Below, piece by piece: positions 1 to 7,340 of a stretch of DNA of 13,325 nucleotides. Where the stretch lies: NCBI GenBank assembly GCA_938009055.1, contig CALLIO010000184.1, forward strand, positions 1 to 13,325. The letters run 5' to 3'. The stretch comes from an uncultured Altererythrobacter sp. Lineage in GTDB: Bacteria; Pseudomonadota; Alphaproteobacteria; Sphingomonadales; Sphingomonadaceae. The translations under genes were made by a program, and so were the position numbers. The notes beneath the pieces were generated by a model, which was not told where the DNA came from, did not search any database, and saw nothing but the letters and a program-made list of their open reading frames with translations. How positions within the stretch are numbered: the stretch's first letter is position 1; each line of letters begins with the position of its first letter.

Positions 1-598
1 AGAAATGGCCGGGAATATTCTGCGTTTCCACCTCAAGATCGGAAATTGCGGTCTTGAGCTTGGGGTCCCAGTTCACCAACCTTTTGTCGCGATAAATCAG
101 ATCGTCATTGTAGAGATCAACGAAGGTTTTGAGCACAGCATTGGTGAAATGCTCGTCCATCGTGAACTGTTCGCGCGACCAATCCATCGAACAGCCAAGA
201 CGGCGCAATTGCTTGGTGATCTGGCCGCCGGATTCCGCCTTCCATTCCCACACTTTCTCGACGAAATCTTCGCGTGAGTAGTTAGTGCGCTTGTCCTGGC
301 GTTCCTCAAGCTGGCGCTCGACCACCATTTGTGTCGCAATGCCAGCATGATCGGTGCCGACTACCCACAAGGCGTCCTTGCCGCGCAGCCGTTCATAGCG
401 GATCACGATGTCTTGCAGCGTGTTGTCGAGCGCGTGGCCGATATGCAGCGAACCGGTCACGTTCGGCGGCGGATTCACAATCGTATAGGGTTCCGCATTC
501 GGGCGTTTAGGCCTGAACAGGCCGTTTTCTTCCCAATGGGAATACCATTTCGCCTCGATTGGGGCGGGATCAAATGTGGTTGATAATTCGCGTGTCAT
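1..598 (-). CDS. valS: Valyl-tRNA synthetase, N-terminal part (runs off left edge)
   Basis: This cytoplasmic class I aminoacyl-tRNA synthetase charges tRNA-Val with valine. The frame reads leftward from an ATG at 598-596 and stays open to base 1, giving about 199 residues. It begins MTRELSTTFDPAPIEAKWYS, the usual opening of bacterial ValRS. The PPPNVTGSLHIGHAL block follows, with the class I HIGH signature at residues 52-55 (bases 434-445), then WVVGTDHAGIATQ and the NWDPKLKTAISDLEVE segment that leads into the editing (CP1) region. The KMSKS loop and anticodon-binding part lie outside the window. No clear Shine-Dalgarno motif precedes the ATG, but the next residues match the family start well. 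The gene is divergent from the Mla operon across about 230 bases. Identification is by recognition of the motifs and surrounding sequence. Confidence 0.96.
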   Translation of the reverse strand, partial: MTRELSTTFDPAPIEAKWYSHWEENGLFRPKRPNAEPYTIVNPPPNVTGSLHIGHALDNTLQDIVIRYERLRGKDALWVVGTDHAGIATQMVVERQLEERQDKRTNYSREDFVEKVWEWKAESGGQITKQLRRLGCSMDWSREQFTMDEHFTNAVLKTFVDLYNDDLIYRDKRLVNWDPKLKTAISDLEVETQNIPGHF

Positions 599-829
599 TG
601 AATGGGTTTTCTCGTGTGCCTAGCCGCCCACTCCTTCTGCTCTTCCGCCCGGATTAGCGTCCGTTAGGCTCCGAGTGGGAGGGTGGAGGGAACATGTGGC
701 GTTGCCAAATTTCGCCAAACACATGCCACCGCCGCCATGCGCGCGCAACGCTTCATTGCGCCGCCAATGGGCACAAATTGCACGCTGACGCTTGTTTACA
801 TATCCGTTTGCCCGCATATCCTCAAAACC
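599..829. other. Divergent intergenic region between valS and mlaE
   Basis: This stretch of about 230 bases must hold the promoters for valS (leftward) and the Mla operon (rightward). No strong promoter box is visible. A weak candidate for mlaE is TTGTTT (792-797), 17 bases, then CATATC (815-820), which would start transcription almost at the ATG of 830. Two repeat structures are seen: an inverted pair CCCACTC (627-633) and GAGTGGG (673-679), and two copies of GCCAAA (704-709 and 714-719) exactly 10 bases apart, flanked by CATGTG (693-698) and CACATG (720-725). Reading frames that extend mlaE upstream into this region give an atypical N-terminus. Confidence 0.5.
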
Positions 830-1942
830 ATGAGCGAGGCGGCCGATTTTGCCATTCAGGATGGAGAGGGAGGGAATGCGGTTCTCGCCTTGTCCGGCCC
901 CTATCTGGTCTCGACCATTGCCCAAGTGGATGACGCATTGCGCGCGATTGATGGCGCGGTGGGAACCATCGACCTTTCCCAAGTCAGCGAGATTGACACG
1001 GTCGGCGCATGGGTCGCCTGCCGGATCGCAGAGCAGCACGATGCGCAAATCTGCGGCGCGAGCGAGCGCGCACAACGTCTGATTAACGCGGTCAAGGATT
1101 CGGGTAACGAGGCCGATATGGTCCCGCGCGAACGGCCAATCTGGCTGCGCGTACCGCAGGATTTGGGCAGCTGGGTGATGGTGGGCTGCGTCGGCGTGCT
1201 CAATGTCGTCGGCTTTCTTGGCCAAATCCTGACGAGCTTCGGCTCGATCATCCGCCATCCCAGCCGGTTTCGGATGCGCGCCTTGGTCCATCAGATCGAG
1301 CTTGTGGGCGTGGATGCGCTCCCCATTATCGGCCTGATGAGTTTCCTAATCGGCATTGTTATTGCGCAGCAAGGCGCAGTGCAGTTGGCTCAGTTCGGGG
1401 CAGAGACACTCACGATCAATCTGGTCGGGCGGATAACCTTGCGCGAGCTTGGCGTGCTGATGACCGCCATCATGGTTGCGGGCCGTTCGGGAAGCGCCTT
1501 TGCCGCGCAGATCGGCACGATGAAGCTAACCGAAGAAGTGGACGCGATGCGCACCATCGGCATTTCCCCGACAGAGGCGCTGGTCATCCCGCGCATTCTC
1601 GCCGCCGTCATCATGATGCCGCTCTTGGGCTTTTACGCTTCGGTGTTGGCGATTATCGGCGGCGCAGTGGTGGGCGATATGCTGCTGGGCATACCGTTTT
1701 GGACATTCCTTGAGCGGGTGAAAGAAGTGGTGCCAACCTTTGATCTGTGGGTTGGCCTGATCAAGGCTCCGGTCTTTGGTCTGATCGTTGGATTGGCCGG
1801 CTGTTATCACGGCATGCAAGTACGCGGAAATTCCGAAGAGGTTGGCAAACGTACCACTTTGGCAGTGGTCTCGGCGATCTTTGCAGTCATCGTTCTCGAC
1901 GCTTTCTTCGCGGTCTTCTTTACCGAAATCGGGTGGGGCTAA
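830..1942 (+). CDS. mlaE: MlaE-family ABC transporter permease with N-terminal STAS domain
   Basis: This is the inner-membrane permease of an Mla-type (MCE) transporter, which moves phospholipids between inner and outer membrane. The protein is 370 residues from the ATG at 830; an in-frame ATG at 683 would add 49 residues that do not look like the family. Residues 1 to about 90 form a STAS-like domain (SQVSEIDTVGAWVACRIAE around 50-68), the role that free-standing MlaB plays in E. coli. Residues 110-370 are the permease: several hydrophobic helices, the conserved GRSGSAFAAQIGTMKLTEEV stretch near 218-237 with the DAMRTIGISP coupling segment at 238-247, and GLAGCYHGMQ near 321-330. The stop is followed after two bases by the ATPase start, so the two genes are co-transcribed. 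The STAS fusion is known in alphaproteobacterial permeases. The family call is secure; the exact lipid substrate is not visible. Confidence 0.93.
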   Translation: MSEAADFAIQDGEGGNAVLALSGPYLVSTIAQVDDALRAIDGAVGTIDLSQVSEIDTVGAWVACRIAEQHDAQICGASERAQRLINAVKDSGNEADMVPRERPIWLRVPQDLGSWVMVGCVGVLNVVGFLGQILTSFGSIIRHPSRFRMRALVHQIELVGVDALPIIGLMSFLIGIVIAQQGAVQLAQFGAETLTINLVGRITLRELGVLMTAIMVAGRSGSAFAAQIGTMKLTEEVDAMRTIGISPTEALVIPRILAAVIMMPLLGFYASVLAIIGGAVVGDMLLGIPFWTFLERVKEVVPTFDLWVGLIKAPVFGLIVGLAGCYHGMQVRGNSEEVGKRTTLAVVSAIFAVIVLDAFFAVFFTEIGWG

Positions 1943-1944
1943 GG

Positions 1945-2820
1945 ATGAGCGAGAACAAGACCGCCGTTGATGCGCTGGTTGACCAGATGCTCGACCAGAA
2001 CCCGCGCCAGCGCGAACCGCGCGAACATGAACGCTTTCGCGGCGACTATCCGATCGTTGTGCGCGGATTGGAGAACTGTTTCGGCGAGCAGAAAGTGCAT
2101 GAAGATCTCTCGCTAGAGGTCAATCGCGGCGAGATTCTGGGCGTTGTCGGCGGCTCTGGCACGGGGAAATCGGTGCTGATGCGCTCGATCATCGGGCTGC
2201 AAACGCCATCAGCTGGCGACATCGAAGTCTTCGGTCGCTCGATCACTGACGCGCGGCCTGATGAAGAGATCGGCGTGCGCAATCGCTGGGGCGTGCTTTT
2301 CCAAGGCGGCGCATTGTTTTCGACCCTCACCGTGGGCGAAAATGTCGAAGTGCCCTTGCGCCAATTCTATCCCGAAATGTCGACCCGCATGCGCGAAGAG
2401 ATTGCCCGCTACAAGGTGATCCTCTCTGGCCTTCCCGAAGAGGCATGCAGCAAATTCCCTTCAGAGCTTTCGGGCGGGATGCGCAAACGTGCCGGCTTGG
2501 CGCGCGCGCTGGCGCTTGACCCTGAACTGTTGTTTCTGGATGAGCCAACCGCTGGCCTCGATCCGATTGGTGCCGCAGCCTTTGATCGTCTCACCCGCGA
2601 GTTGAAAGAAACGCTGGGCCTCACCGTGTTTCTCATCACCCACGATCTCGATACGCTCTATGAAATCTGCGACCGCGTGGCCGTCCTCGCCGACCGGCAG
2701 GTGATCGCAGTGGGCACAATCCCCGAGCTGCTTGAAACCGATCATCCTTGGATTGACGAATATTTCAACGGGCCAAGAGGGCGCGCTGCACAGGCCAGCC
2801 AAGCCAGAGCTGGTGGTTAA
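1945..2820 (+). CDS. mlaF: MlaF-type ABC transporter ATP-binding protein
   Basis: This cytoplasmic ATPase powers the Mla lipid transporter by binding the coupling helix of the permease encoded just upstream. The protein has 291 residues from the ATG at 1945, two bases after the mlaE stop. All nucleotide-binding motifs are intact: Walker A GGSGTGKS (69-76), Q-loop Q120, signature LSGGM (175-179), Walker B LLFLDEP (195-201, with D199 and E200), D-loop LDP (205-207) and switch H233. The first 35 residues are a charged extension before the ATPase core, and the C-terminus after about 275 (GPRGRAAQASQARAGG) is low-complexity. An upstream in-frame start at 1747 lies inside mlaE and is not credible. 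The frame past the TAA stays open into mlaD, which is discussed as a finding. Confidence 0.94.
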   Translation: MSENKTAVDALVDQMLDQNPRQREPREHERFRGDYPIVVRGLENCFGEQKVHEDLSLEVNRGEILGVVGGSGTGKSVLMRSIIGLQTPSAGDIEVFGRSITDARPDEEIGVRNRWGVLFQGGALFSTLTVGENVEVPLRQFYPEMSTRMREEIARYKVILSGLPEEACSKFPSELSGGMRKRAGLARALALDPELLFLDEPTAGLDPIGAAAFDRLTRELKETLGLTVFLITHDLDTLYEICDRVAVLADRQVIAVGTIPELLETDHPWIDEYFNGPRGRAAQASQARAGG

Positions 2821-2871
2821 GATGGGCAAGAGCATGGACAAGACGGGCAAGAAAAGGGATTAAGGCAGCCG

Positions 2872-3819
2872 ATGGAAACGCGCGCAAATCACGTTTGGGT
2901 TGGCATTGTGACGCTGGTCTTGCTGGCGGCGCTGGCTGCATTTGTGGTGTGGCTGGCGCGGCTGGGGCAGGGCACCCAGAACGAATATGACATCCTCTTC
3001 AAACAATCGGTCGATGGGCTGGCGCGCGGCAGCCAAGTCTCCTTCTCGGGCGTTCCGGCTGGGCAAGTCCAGCAAATCAGCCTGTGGAAGAAGGACCCTG
3101 AATTCGTTCGCGTGCGCATCAGCATAGACGAGGAAGTGCCCGTACTGGTCGGCACAACTGCAACCGTGCAGGCGAGTTTTACCGGCGTTTCGACCATCCT
3201 GCTCGATGGCGCGGTTAAGAATGCCCCGCCCATCTCTTGCGACACCACGGCTTGTCCAGAGGGGCGCCCGGTCATCCCGCCAGGGCGCGGTGGTTTTGGT
3301 GAGATTGTCTCCAATGCGCCCTTGCTGCTCGAACGGCTGGCGACTTTGACCGAGCGTTTGACGCAAGTGCTCGATGACAACAACCAGAACCAAATCAGCG
3401 GTATTTTGCGCAACACCAATGCGATGACGGAAAACCTCGCAGCGGCCTCGCCCCAATTGCAAAGCACGTTGACCGAGCTTGAGGTTACTTTGGTGGAGGC
3501 GGGCCAGGCGCTGGATGCGTTTGAAAAAGTGATGGGATCGACCGATCAGCTGGTGAACAATGAAGGTCAGTCGCTGGCATCCGAACTGCGCGGAACGCTT
3601 GCATCGGCCAATACGGCAGCGGCTTCGCTTAGCGCAACGTTGGAAGACACGCGGCCTGCTGCGCGCCAGCTTACCGAAGAGACTTTGCCAGCCGCCGATG
3701 CAACGCTTGCCGATCTGCGCGAGACGAGCAAGGCGCTGCGCAAGGTAACAGAACAGCTCGAGACGCAGGGGCTGGGCGCCTTTGTCGAAGGGCAAACTTT
3801 GCCGGATTACGAGCCATGA
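2872..3819 (+). CDS. mlaD: MlaD-type MCE domain lipid-binding protein
   Basis: This is the periplasmic substrate-binding subunit of the Mla system, anchored in the inner membrane; MCE domains form hexameric rings that pass lipid to the permease. The protein has 315 residues. A single transmembrane helix covers about residues 9-30, the MCE domain about 36-115 (FKQSVDGLARGSQVSFSGVPAGQV, then VRISIDEEVPV and FTGVSTILLDG), and residues 145-305 form a long, heptad-like helical region rich in Ala, Leu, Glu and Thr, as in MCE proteins that extend the tunnel. Two cysteines (123 and 128) lie in a loop and could pair, which is inference. AAGG ten bases before the ATG is a weak ribosome binding site. 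Its TGA overlaps an ATG at 3816 in the next gene. Confidence 0.92.
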   Translation: METRANHVWVGIVTLVLLAALAAFVVWLARLGQGTQNEYDILFKQSVDGLARGSQVSFSGVPAGQVQQISLWKKDPEFVRVRISIDEEVPVLVGTTATVQASFTGVSTILLDGAVKNAPPISCDTTACPEGRPVIPPGRGGFGEIVSNAPLLLERLATLTERLTQVLDDNNQNQISGILRNTNAMTENLAAASPQLQSTLTELEVTLVEAGQALDAFEKVMGSTDQLVNNEGQSLASELRGTLASANTAAASLSATLEDTRPAARQLTEETLPAADATLADLRETSKALRKVTEQLETQGLGAFVEGQTLPDYEP

Positions 3820-3822
3820 GGA
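3818..3822 (+). promoter_or_regulatory. Ribosome binding site deciding the lipoprotein start
   Basis: GAGGA at 3818-3822 overlaps the mlaD stop and stands 8 bases before the ATG at 3831. The alternative ATG at 3816 has only GGA nine bases upstream. This favours 3831 and suggests translational coupling: a ribosome finishing mlaD would be placed on this site. Confidence 0.55.
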
Positions 3823-3830
3823 TGATTGCG

Positions 3831-4439
3831 ATGCCAAAATTTCGCGCCGCGCGGCTGACATTGGCGCTGGCCAGCTTAGGTCTTGCTTCTGGCTGTGTAA
3901 GCTTGGGCGGGGCAGAGCCGCCGACCAGCCTGCTCAAACTCACCCCTGATCTGTCCGCCCCTGTTGGCGAGACGCGCTCGGTCACGGCGGCGCGGACACT
4001 GGTGGTGCGTGAGCCTGAAGTTCCAGCAGAGATTGACGTTTTGCGCGTTCCGGTGCGGGTCAGCGATACCTCGCTTGCCTATTTGCAAGAGGCGGTTTGG
4101 GTTGAGAAACCTGCGCGCCTCTTCCGCCGTTTGATGGCCGAAACGATCCGCGCGCGCACGGGCCGCACGGTAATTGATAGCGATGCGGTTGGCGTCGCAG
4201 CGGGCAGTAGCTTGAGCGGAAGTTTGCGCGAATTTGGCTATAATGTCGCGCAATCCAGCGTGGTTCTGCAATATGATGCTGTGCTGCGGACGGGCGAAGA
4301 CAAGCTGGCGACGCGCCGTTTCGAAGCGCGCGTGGATGGCATTTTGCCCGAGGCTGGATCCGTAGGGCCAGCGCTCAATACGGCAGCGAATGACATTGCC
4401 CGGCAAGTATCCGATTGGGTCGAGGCACAAGGTAGCTAG
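3831..4439 (+). CDS. ABC-type transport auxiliary lipoprotein (Mla/MCE-associated)
   Basis: This is a predicted lipoprotein of 202 residues from the ATG at 3831; ATGs at 3816 and 3822 would add up to five residues. The N-terminus is a lipoprotein signal: basic MPKFRAAR, a hydrophobic core, then LASGC with the lipidated cysteine at residue 22. The rest resembles the PqiC-like auxiliary lipoprotein family found beside MCE genes: a TARTLVVREPEVPAEIDVLRV-type strand near 53-73, ALxYLQEAVWVEKPARLF-type segment near 81-98, and a C-terminal TAANDIARQVSDWV helix. Its likely job is the outer-membrane end of the lipid route, standing in for the lipoprotein partner of the E. coli system. It closes the operon; no mlaC-like gene follows. 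The stop overlaps the stop of the converging atp12 gene. Confidence 0.85.
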   Translation: MPKFRAARLTLALASLGLASGCVSLGGAEPPTSLLKLTPDLSAPVGETRSVTAARTLVVREPEVPAEIDVLRVPVRVSDTSLAYLQEAVWVEKPARLFRRLMAETIRARTGRTVIDSDAVGVAAGSSLSGSLREFGYNVAQSSVVLQYDAVLRTGEDKLATRRFEARVDGILPEAGSVGPALNTAANDIARQVSDWVEAQGS

Positions 4440-5146
4440 GCTGCTTTTTCGCTCCCGCGCGCCAGCTCGACCCATGCAAAGGCGCGCATAAAGTCGCCCT
4501 TGCGAGCATTGCGGCGTTCTTCTGCTTCAGGGTCAGTGCCCCATAGCTCTTCCTGCCAAAGCTCTTCCAGATTGGCCGCGTTCCAAAGGCTTTCAGGATC
4601 AGCGCCTGATTGCAGCGCCTCCATCCCGATGCAGAAACTTGTCGCCAAAGAGGCCAAGGTTTGCAGCCCGGCGAGCGCGAACGGGTCAAGCGCGCCCAAG
4701 GTATTGCGCAGCGTGCTGAGCGTTGCGTCGGGCTGGGCCTGATGCATGATCCCTGAAACGCGGGTGAAGATTACGTCATCGCGCGCTTCCACGGCTTTGA
4801 GGATCGGCTCCCAAACCTCTTGCTGGCGGGCAAACAGCGCTTCATCCGGTTCTGCGCGATAGCACAGCGTATCGGTCTCAGCATATTGGACCAGCGTGTC
4901 GATAATGGCGCTGGGGTCGGGCGCGATTTTGTCGAGTGCATAGTCGGTGAGGTCGCGAAAGGCGAAGGCGGAGGTGTCGAGCTCCTCGCCCTGATCCGAC
5001 CATTCCTTGGCCATCGCATCGGCAAGCGCTTTGCTTGGAACCAGCTGCGGCCTGCCGCCTTGCGTCTTTATTGCCCGGTCATCTAGCGTTATCTGCCATG
5101 TATCTGCGGCCTCGATAATTTCGACCGTTTTGTAGAAACGCTTCAC
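4436..5146 (-). CDS. ATP12 family F1-ATPase assembly chaperone
   Basis: Atp12 proteins help assemble the F1 part of ATP synthase by protecting free alpha subunit; the family is found in mitochondria and alphaproteobacteria. This copy has 236 residues, the usual bacterial length, beginning MKRFYKTVEIIEAADTWQIT and carrying the family blocks LDDRAIKTQGGRPQLVPSKALADAMAKEW (22-50), LTDYALDKIAPD (66-77), DTLCYRAEPDEALFARQQEVWEPIL (about 92-116) and a helical C-terminal half. It starts with GTG, and GTGA overlaps the stop of the membrane protein gene before it, so it is probably translated by coupling. It is the last gene of the crcB operon. Its stop lies in the CTAG shared with the lipoprotein gene, so there is no room for a terminator between the two operons. 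Confidence 0.93.
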   Translation of the reverse strand: MKRFYKTVEIIEAADTWQITLDDRAIKTQGGRPQLVPSKALADAMAKEWSDQGEELDTSAFAFRDLTDYALDKIAPDPSAIIDTLVQYAETDTLCYRAEPDEALFARQQEVWEPILKAVEARDDVIFTRVSGIMHQAQPDATLSTLRNTLGALDPFALAGLQTLASLATSFCIGMEALQSGADPESLWNAANLEELWQEELWGTDPEAEERRNARKGDFMRAFAWVELARGSEKAA

Positions 5147-5388
5147 CGCTTCTCATCCTCGGGCTTTTCGCTGCGCCAATTCTTGCCGATCCATTTGGGG
5201 CCGTAGAAAAAGCCAACCATGCCGCCAAGGGCGAGCGGAATGCCGATCCATGCGGGCTGTGCAATCCGGCCATAGGTGATGGCAATGCCGACCATAACCA
5301 CGCCGACCATCGCAAAGCGGAGTGCGCTAGCGATCAGATGACGGCGCAGCGCGACCGGATCATCGAGCAGGTTGGGTTCTTCACTCAT
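5143..5388 (-). CDS. Small two-helix membrane protein between HAD phosphatase and atp12
   Basis: I do not recognise a named family for this 81-residue protein. It starts at the ATG at 5388, inside the ATGA shared with the phosphatase gene, and ends in the GTGA shared with atp12. Residues 1-14 are acidic and soluble (MSEEPNLLDDPVA). A first hydrophobic helix spans about 17-39 and a second about 46-63, joined by a short loop (GRIAQPAWI). The end is basic and polar (GPKWIGKNWRSEKPEDEKR). The size and helix layout are like the AtpI/AtpZ helpers of ATP synthase, and its downstream neighbour is an F1 assembly factor. A role in ATP synthase assembly is therefore a plausible inference, not shown by any motif. 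A longer reading frame upstream runs through the phosphatase gene and is not credible. Confidence 0.8.
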   Translation of the reverse strand: MSEEPNLLDDPVALRRHLIASALRFAMVGVVMVGIAITYGRIAQPAWIGIPLALGGMVGFFYGPKWIGKNWRSEKPEDEKR

Positions 5389-6044
5389 GCCAATGCATCC
5401 AAATATTGGCCGAGCGCTGCCATGTCTTTGGCCACCACGCGTGCGCCTGCCTGGGTCAGCTCTTCGGGTTCGTGATAGCCCCAATCCACGCCGATCGGAT
5501 GGACGCGGGCTTCGTTTGCCATGATGATGTCAAAAGTCGTGTCGCCAATCATGACCGCATCTGCAGGCTCGACGCCAGCTTCGAACAAAGCTGCCTCAAG
5601 CATAGCGGGATGGGGCTTGGAAGGATGGCGATCAGCGGTCTGGAGAGAGACGAAGAGGTCGGTCAGGTCGTGATGGGCCAGGACAGAGTTCAGCCCGCGA
5701 TCCGATTTTCCTGTCGCCACGGCGAGTTGCCAACCATCATTATGCAAACGGGCAAGAAGTTCGCCCATGCCGGGATAAAGCGGCTCGCTCAGCAATCCTT
5801 GCTGACGGCGCGCGAAATAGGCGTCTTTATAGGCTTCGACCACGCGCGGGACATCATCCTCGCCCAAATCGGGTGACAATTGGCGGATCGCCACCGGCAG
5901 GCTGAGGCCCACGATCCGGCGGATATCATTGCGGCCGGGCGAGGGCACATCCAGCGCTGCAAAGGCTTGCTCCATCACATCGCAAATATCGGCTTGGCCA
6001 TCGACCAAAGTCCCGTCGCAATCAAAGACAGCAAGCTTGCTCAT
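5385..6044 (-). CDS. HAD-superfamily hydrolase, phosphoglycolate phosphatase-like
   Basis: This cytoplasmic phosphatase of the haloacid dehalogenase superfamily has 219 residues, the usual length of the Gph group. Motif I is DCDGT (8-12), with D8 as the expected nucleophile and D10 as the acid/base. Motif II is T111 in AVATGKSD, motif III is K143 in SKPHP, and motif IV is GDTTFD (167-172), with D168 and D172 for magnesium. Between motifs I and II there is a helical cap (about 17-85). The sequence fits phosphoglycolate phosphatase (2-phosphoglycolate to glycolate), but pyrophosphatase or other sugar-phosphate specificity cannot be excluded from motifs alone. It lies nine bases after the pseudouridine synthase gene and overlaps the next gene by ATGA. 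Confidence 0.9.
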   Translation of the reverse strand: MSKLAVFDCDGTLVDGQADICDVMEQAFAALDVPSPGRNDIRRIVGLSLPVAIRQLSPDLGEDDVPRVVEAYKDAYFARRQQGLLSEPLYPGMGELLARLHNDGWQLAVATGKSDRGLNSVLAHHDLTDLFVSLQTADRHPSKPHPAMLEAALFEAGVEPADAVMIGDTTFDIIMANEARVHPIGVDWGYHEPEELTQAGARVVAKDMAALGQYLDALA

Positions 6045-6053
6045 AGGCCGCGT

Positions 6054-7340
6054 CTATTTCCCTCTACGCTTGTTGGGGCCAGCCGGTTTGCCATTGGGCT
6101 TGCCCGAGCGTTTCTTGGGCTTCTTGCGCCTGCCGACCGGATCACCGCCGGTATTGCCGCGCGTGCCCGCCGTGCGTGTGCGCCGCTCGCCGCGCCGATC
6201 CTTGCGATATTGCTTGGCGTGTTTGCGTGCGGCCTGCTTCTTTTCCAGACGGGTCTTTTCAGGCGGCGCAATGATCAGCGGTTCGGCATCGCTCTCGCCC
6301 TCCTCAAAACCCAGATGCGCCATGGATTGCGCGAAATGTTCGGGCAGATCGGCGGTAACATCGAGCTTGGGCACGGCTTTGCCCTTCACCGCAGGTTGGG
6401 AAATCACCAGACGGCGCGCATGAAGGTGCATCTTGCGGCTGACAGAGCCGGTGAGAAACGCGTCCTGCCCGCCATATTTCCCGTCACCCACAATCGGATG
6501 CCCGATGGCAGCCATATGCACGCGCAATTGGTGGGTGCGGCCCGTTAGCGGTTCAAGCTCAACCCATGCCGCGCTGTGTCCGGCGCGTTCAACCACGCGG
6601 TAGCGGGTCTTGGCGGGCTGTCCCTCTTCCTCGTCGACATGCATTTTTTCGCCGCCCGTGCCCGGTTGTTTGGCGAGCGGTGCGTCGATCGTGCCTTCGA
6701 AAACTTCAGGGACGCCGACGATCAGTGCCCAATAGACTTTGCGCGCACTGCGTCCGGCAAAACGCTTGGAATAGGCAGCCGCGCTTCCCGGTGTCTTGGC
6801 GATCAAGAGGACGCCGGAGGTATCTTTGTCAAGCCGGTGGACGAGGCGTGGCCTGATTCCGGGGCTTGGCGTTTCTTCATCGTCGACAAAGGCATCGAGC
6901 AGACCGTCGACATGGCGATGGGTTTTGCTGCCGCCTTGGGTGGCAAGGCCGGGCGGCTTGTTGAGCACAATCGCGCTGGGCGTTTCGGCAATCACCATAT
7001 CGCGCGCCTGTTCGATGTCAGCAGGCGTCAGCTCGCGGCGCTTCTTGGGGCCGCGTTTGGCATTTTCACCGCCGGGCGGCACGCGCAGCACCTGTCCTTC
7101 TGCCAAGCGATCTTCGGGCTTGGCGCGCTTGCCATCGACGCGGATCTGGCCGGTTCGCGCCCAGCGCGAGACAGTGGCGAAGCCGATCTGCGGCAGGTTC
7201 CGTTTGAACCAGCGATCGAGCCGGATGCCATTGTCATCGTCATTGACGGTAAACTGGCGGACGTTTTTATCAGCGGCTGGCTTGTCGCCATCTGGCGTTT
7301 CGCCGGCTGCGTTCTCGCCAATTTCTGGTTTCTCGCTCAT
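6054..7340 (-). CDS. RluC/RluD-like 23S rRNA pseudouridine synthase with basic C-terminal tail
   Basis: This enzyme converts chosen uridines in 23S rRNA to pseudouridine. The 428-residue protein starts with a short acidic lead (1-27) followed by an S4 RNA-binding domain (about 36-100, IRLDRWFKRNLPQIGFATVSRWARTGQIRVDG). The catalytic domain covers about 115-335, with HRLDKDTSG at 168-176 and the invariant aspartate at 171, then the GRTHQLRVH (267-275) and GDGKYGG (285-291) motifs. Residues from about 361 on form an unusually long, Lys/Arg-rich tail that is probably disordered and may bind RNA. Typical RluC proteins are about 320 residues, so the extra length is this tail plus the lead. Its ATG overlaps the crcB stop. 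RluC and RluD cannot be told apart here with certainty; RluC-like is my preference. Confidence 0.9.
   Translation of the reverse strand: MSEKPEIGENAAGETPDGDKPAADKNVRQFTVNDDDNGIRLDRWFKRNLPQIGFATVSRWARTGQIRVDGKRAKPEDRLAEGQVLRVPPGGENAKRGPKKRRELTPADIEQARDMVIAETPSAIVLNKPPGLATQGGSKTHRHVDGLLDAFVDDEETPSPGIRPRLVHRLDKDTSGVLLIAKTPGSAAAYSKRFAGRSARKVYWALIVGVPEVFEGTIDAPLAKQPGTGGEKMHVDEEEGQPAKTRYRVVERAGHSAAWVELEPLTGRTHQLRVHMAAIGHPIVGDGKYGGQDAFLTGSVSRKMHLHARRLVISQPAVKGKAVPKLDVTADLPEHFAQSMAHLGFEEGESDAEPLIIAPPEKTRLEKKQAARKHAKQYRKDRRGERRTRTAGTRGNTGGDPVGRRKKPKKRSGKPNGKPAGPNKRRGK

Noticed and set aside
620..1291. A 223-codon minus-strand frame opposite the STAS part of mlaE and the intergenic region
   Set aside because: Its composition is of the same shadow type, it has no motif, and it covers the well-supported permease gene.
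2860..3861. A 333-codon open frame on the minus strand opposite mlaD
   Set aside because: It lies wholly opposite a clear MCE protein, its translation is rich in Arg, Gln and His without any domain, and it reflects GC-rich codon third positions on the other strand.
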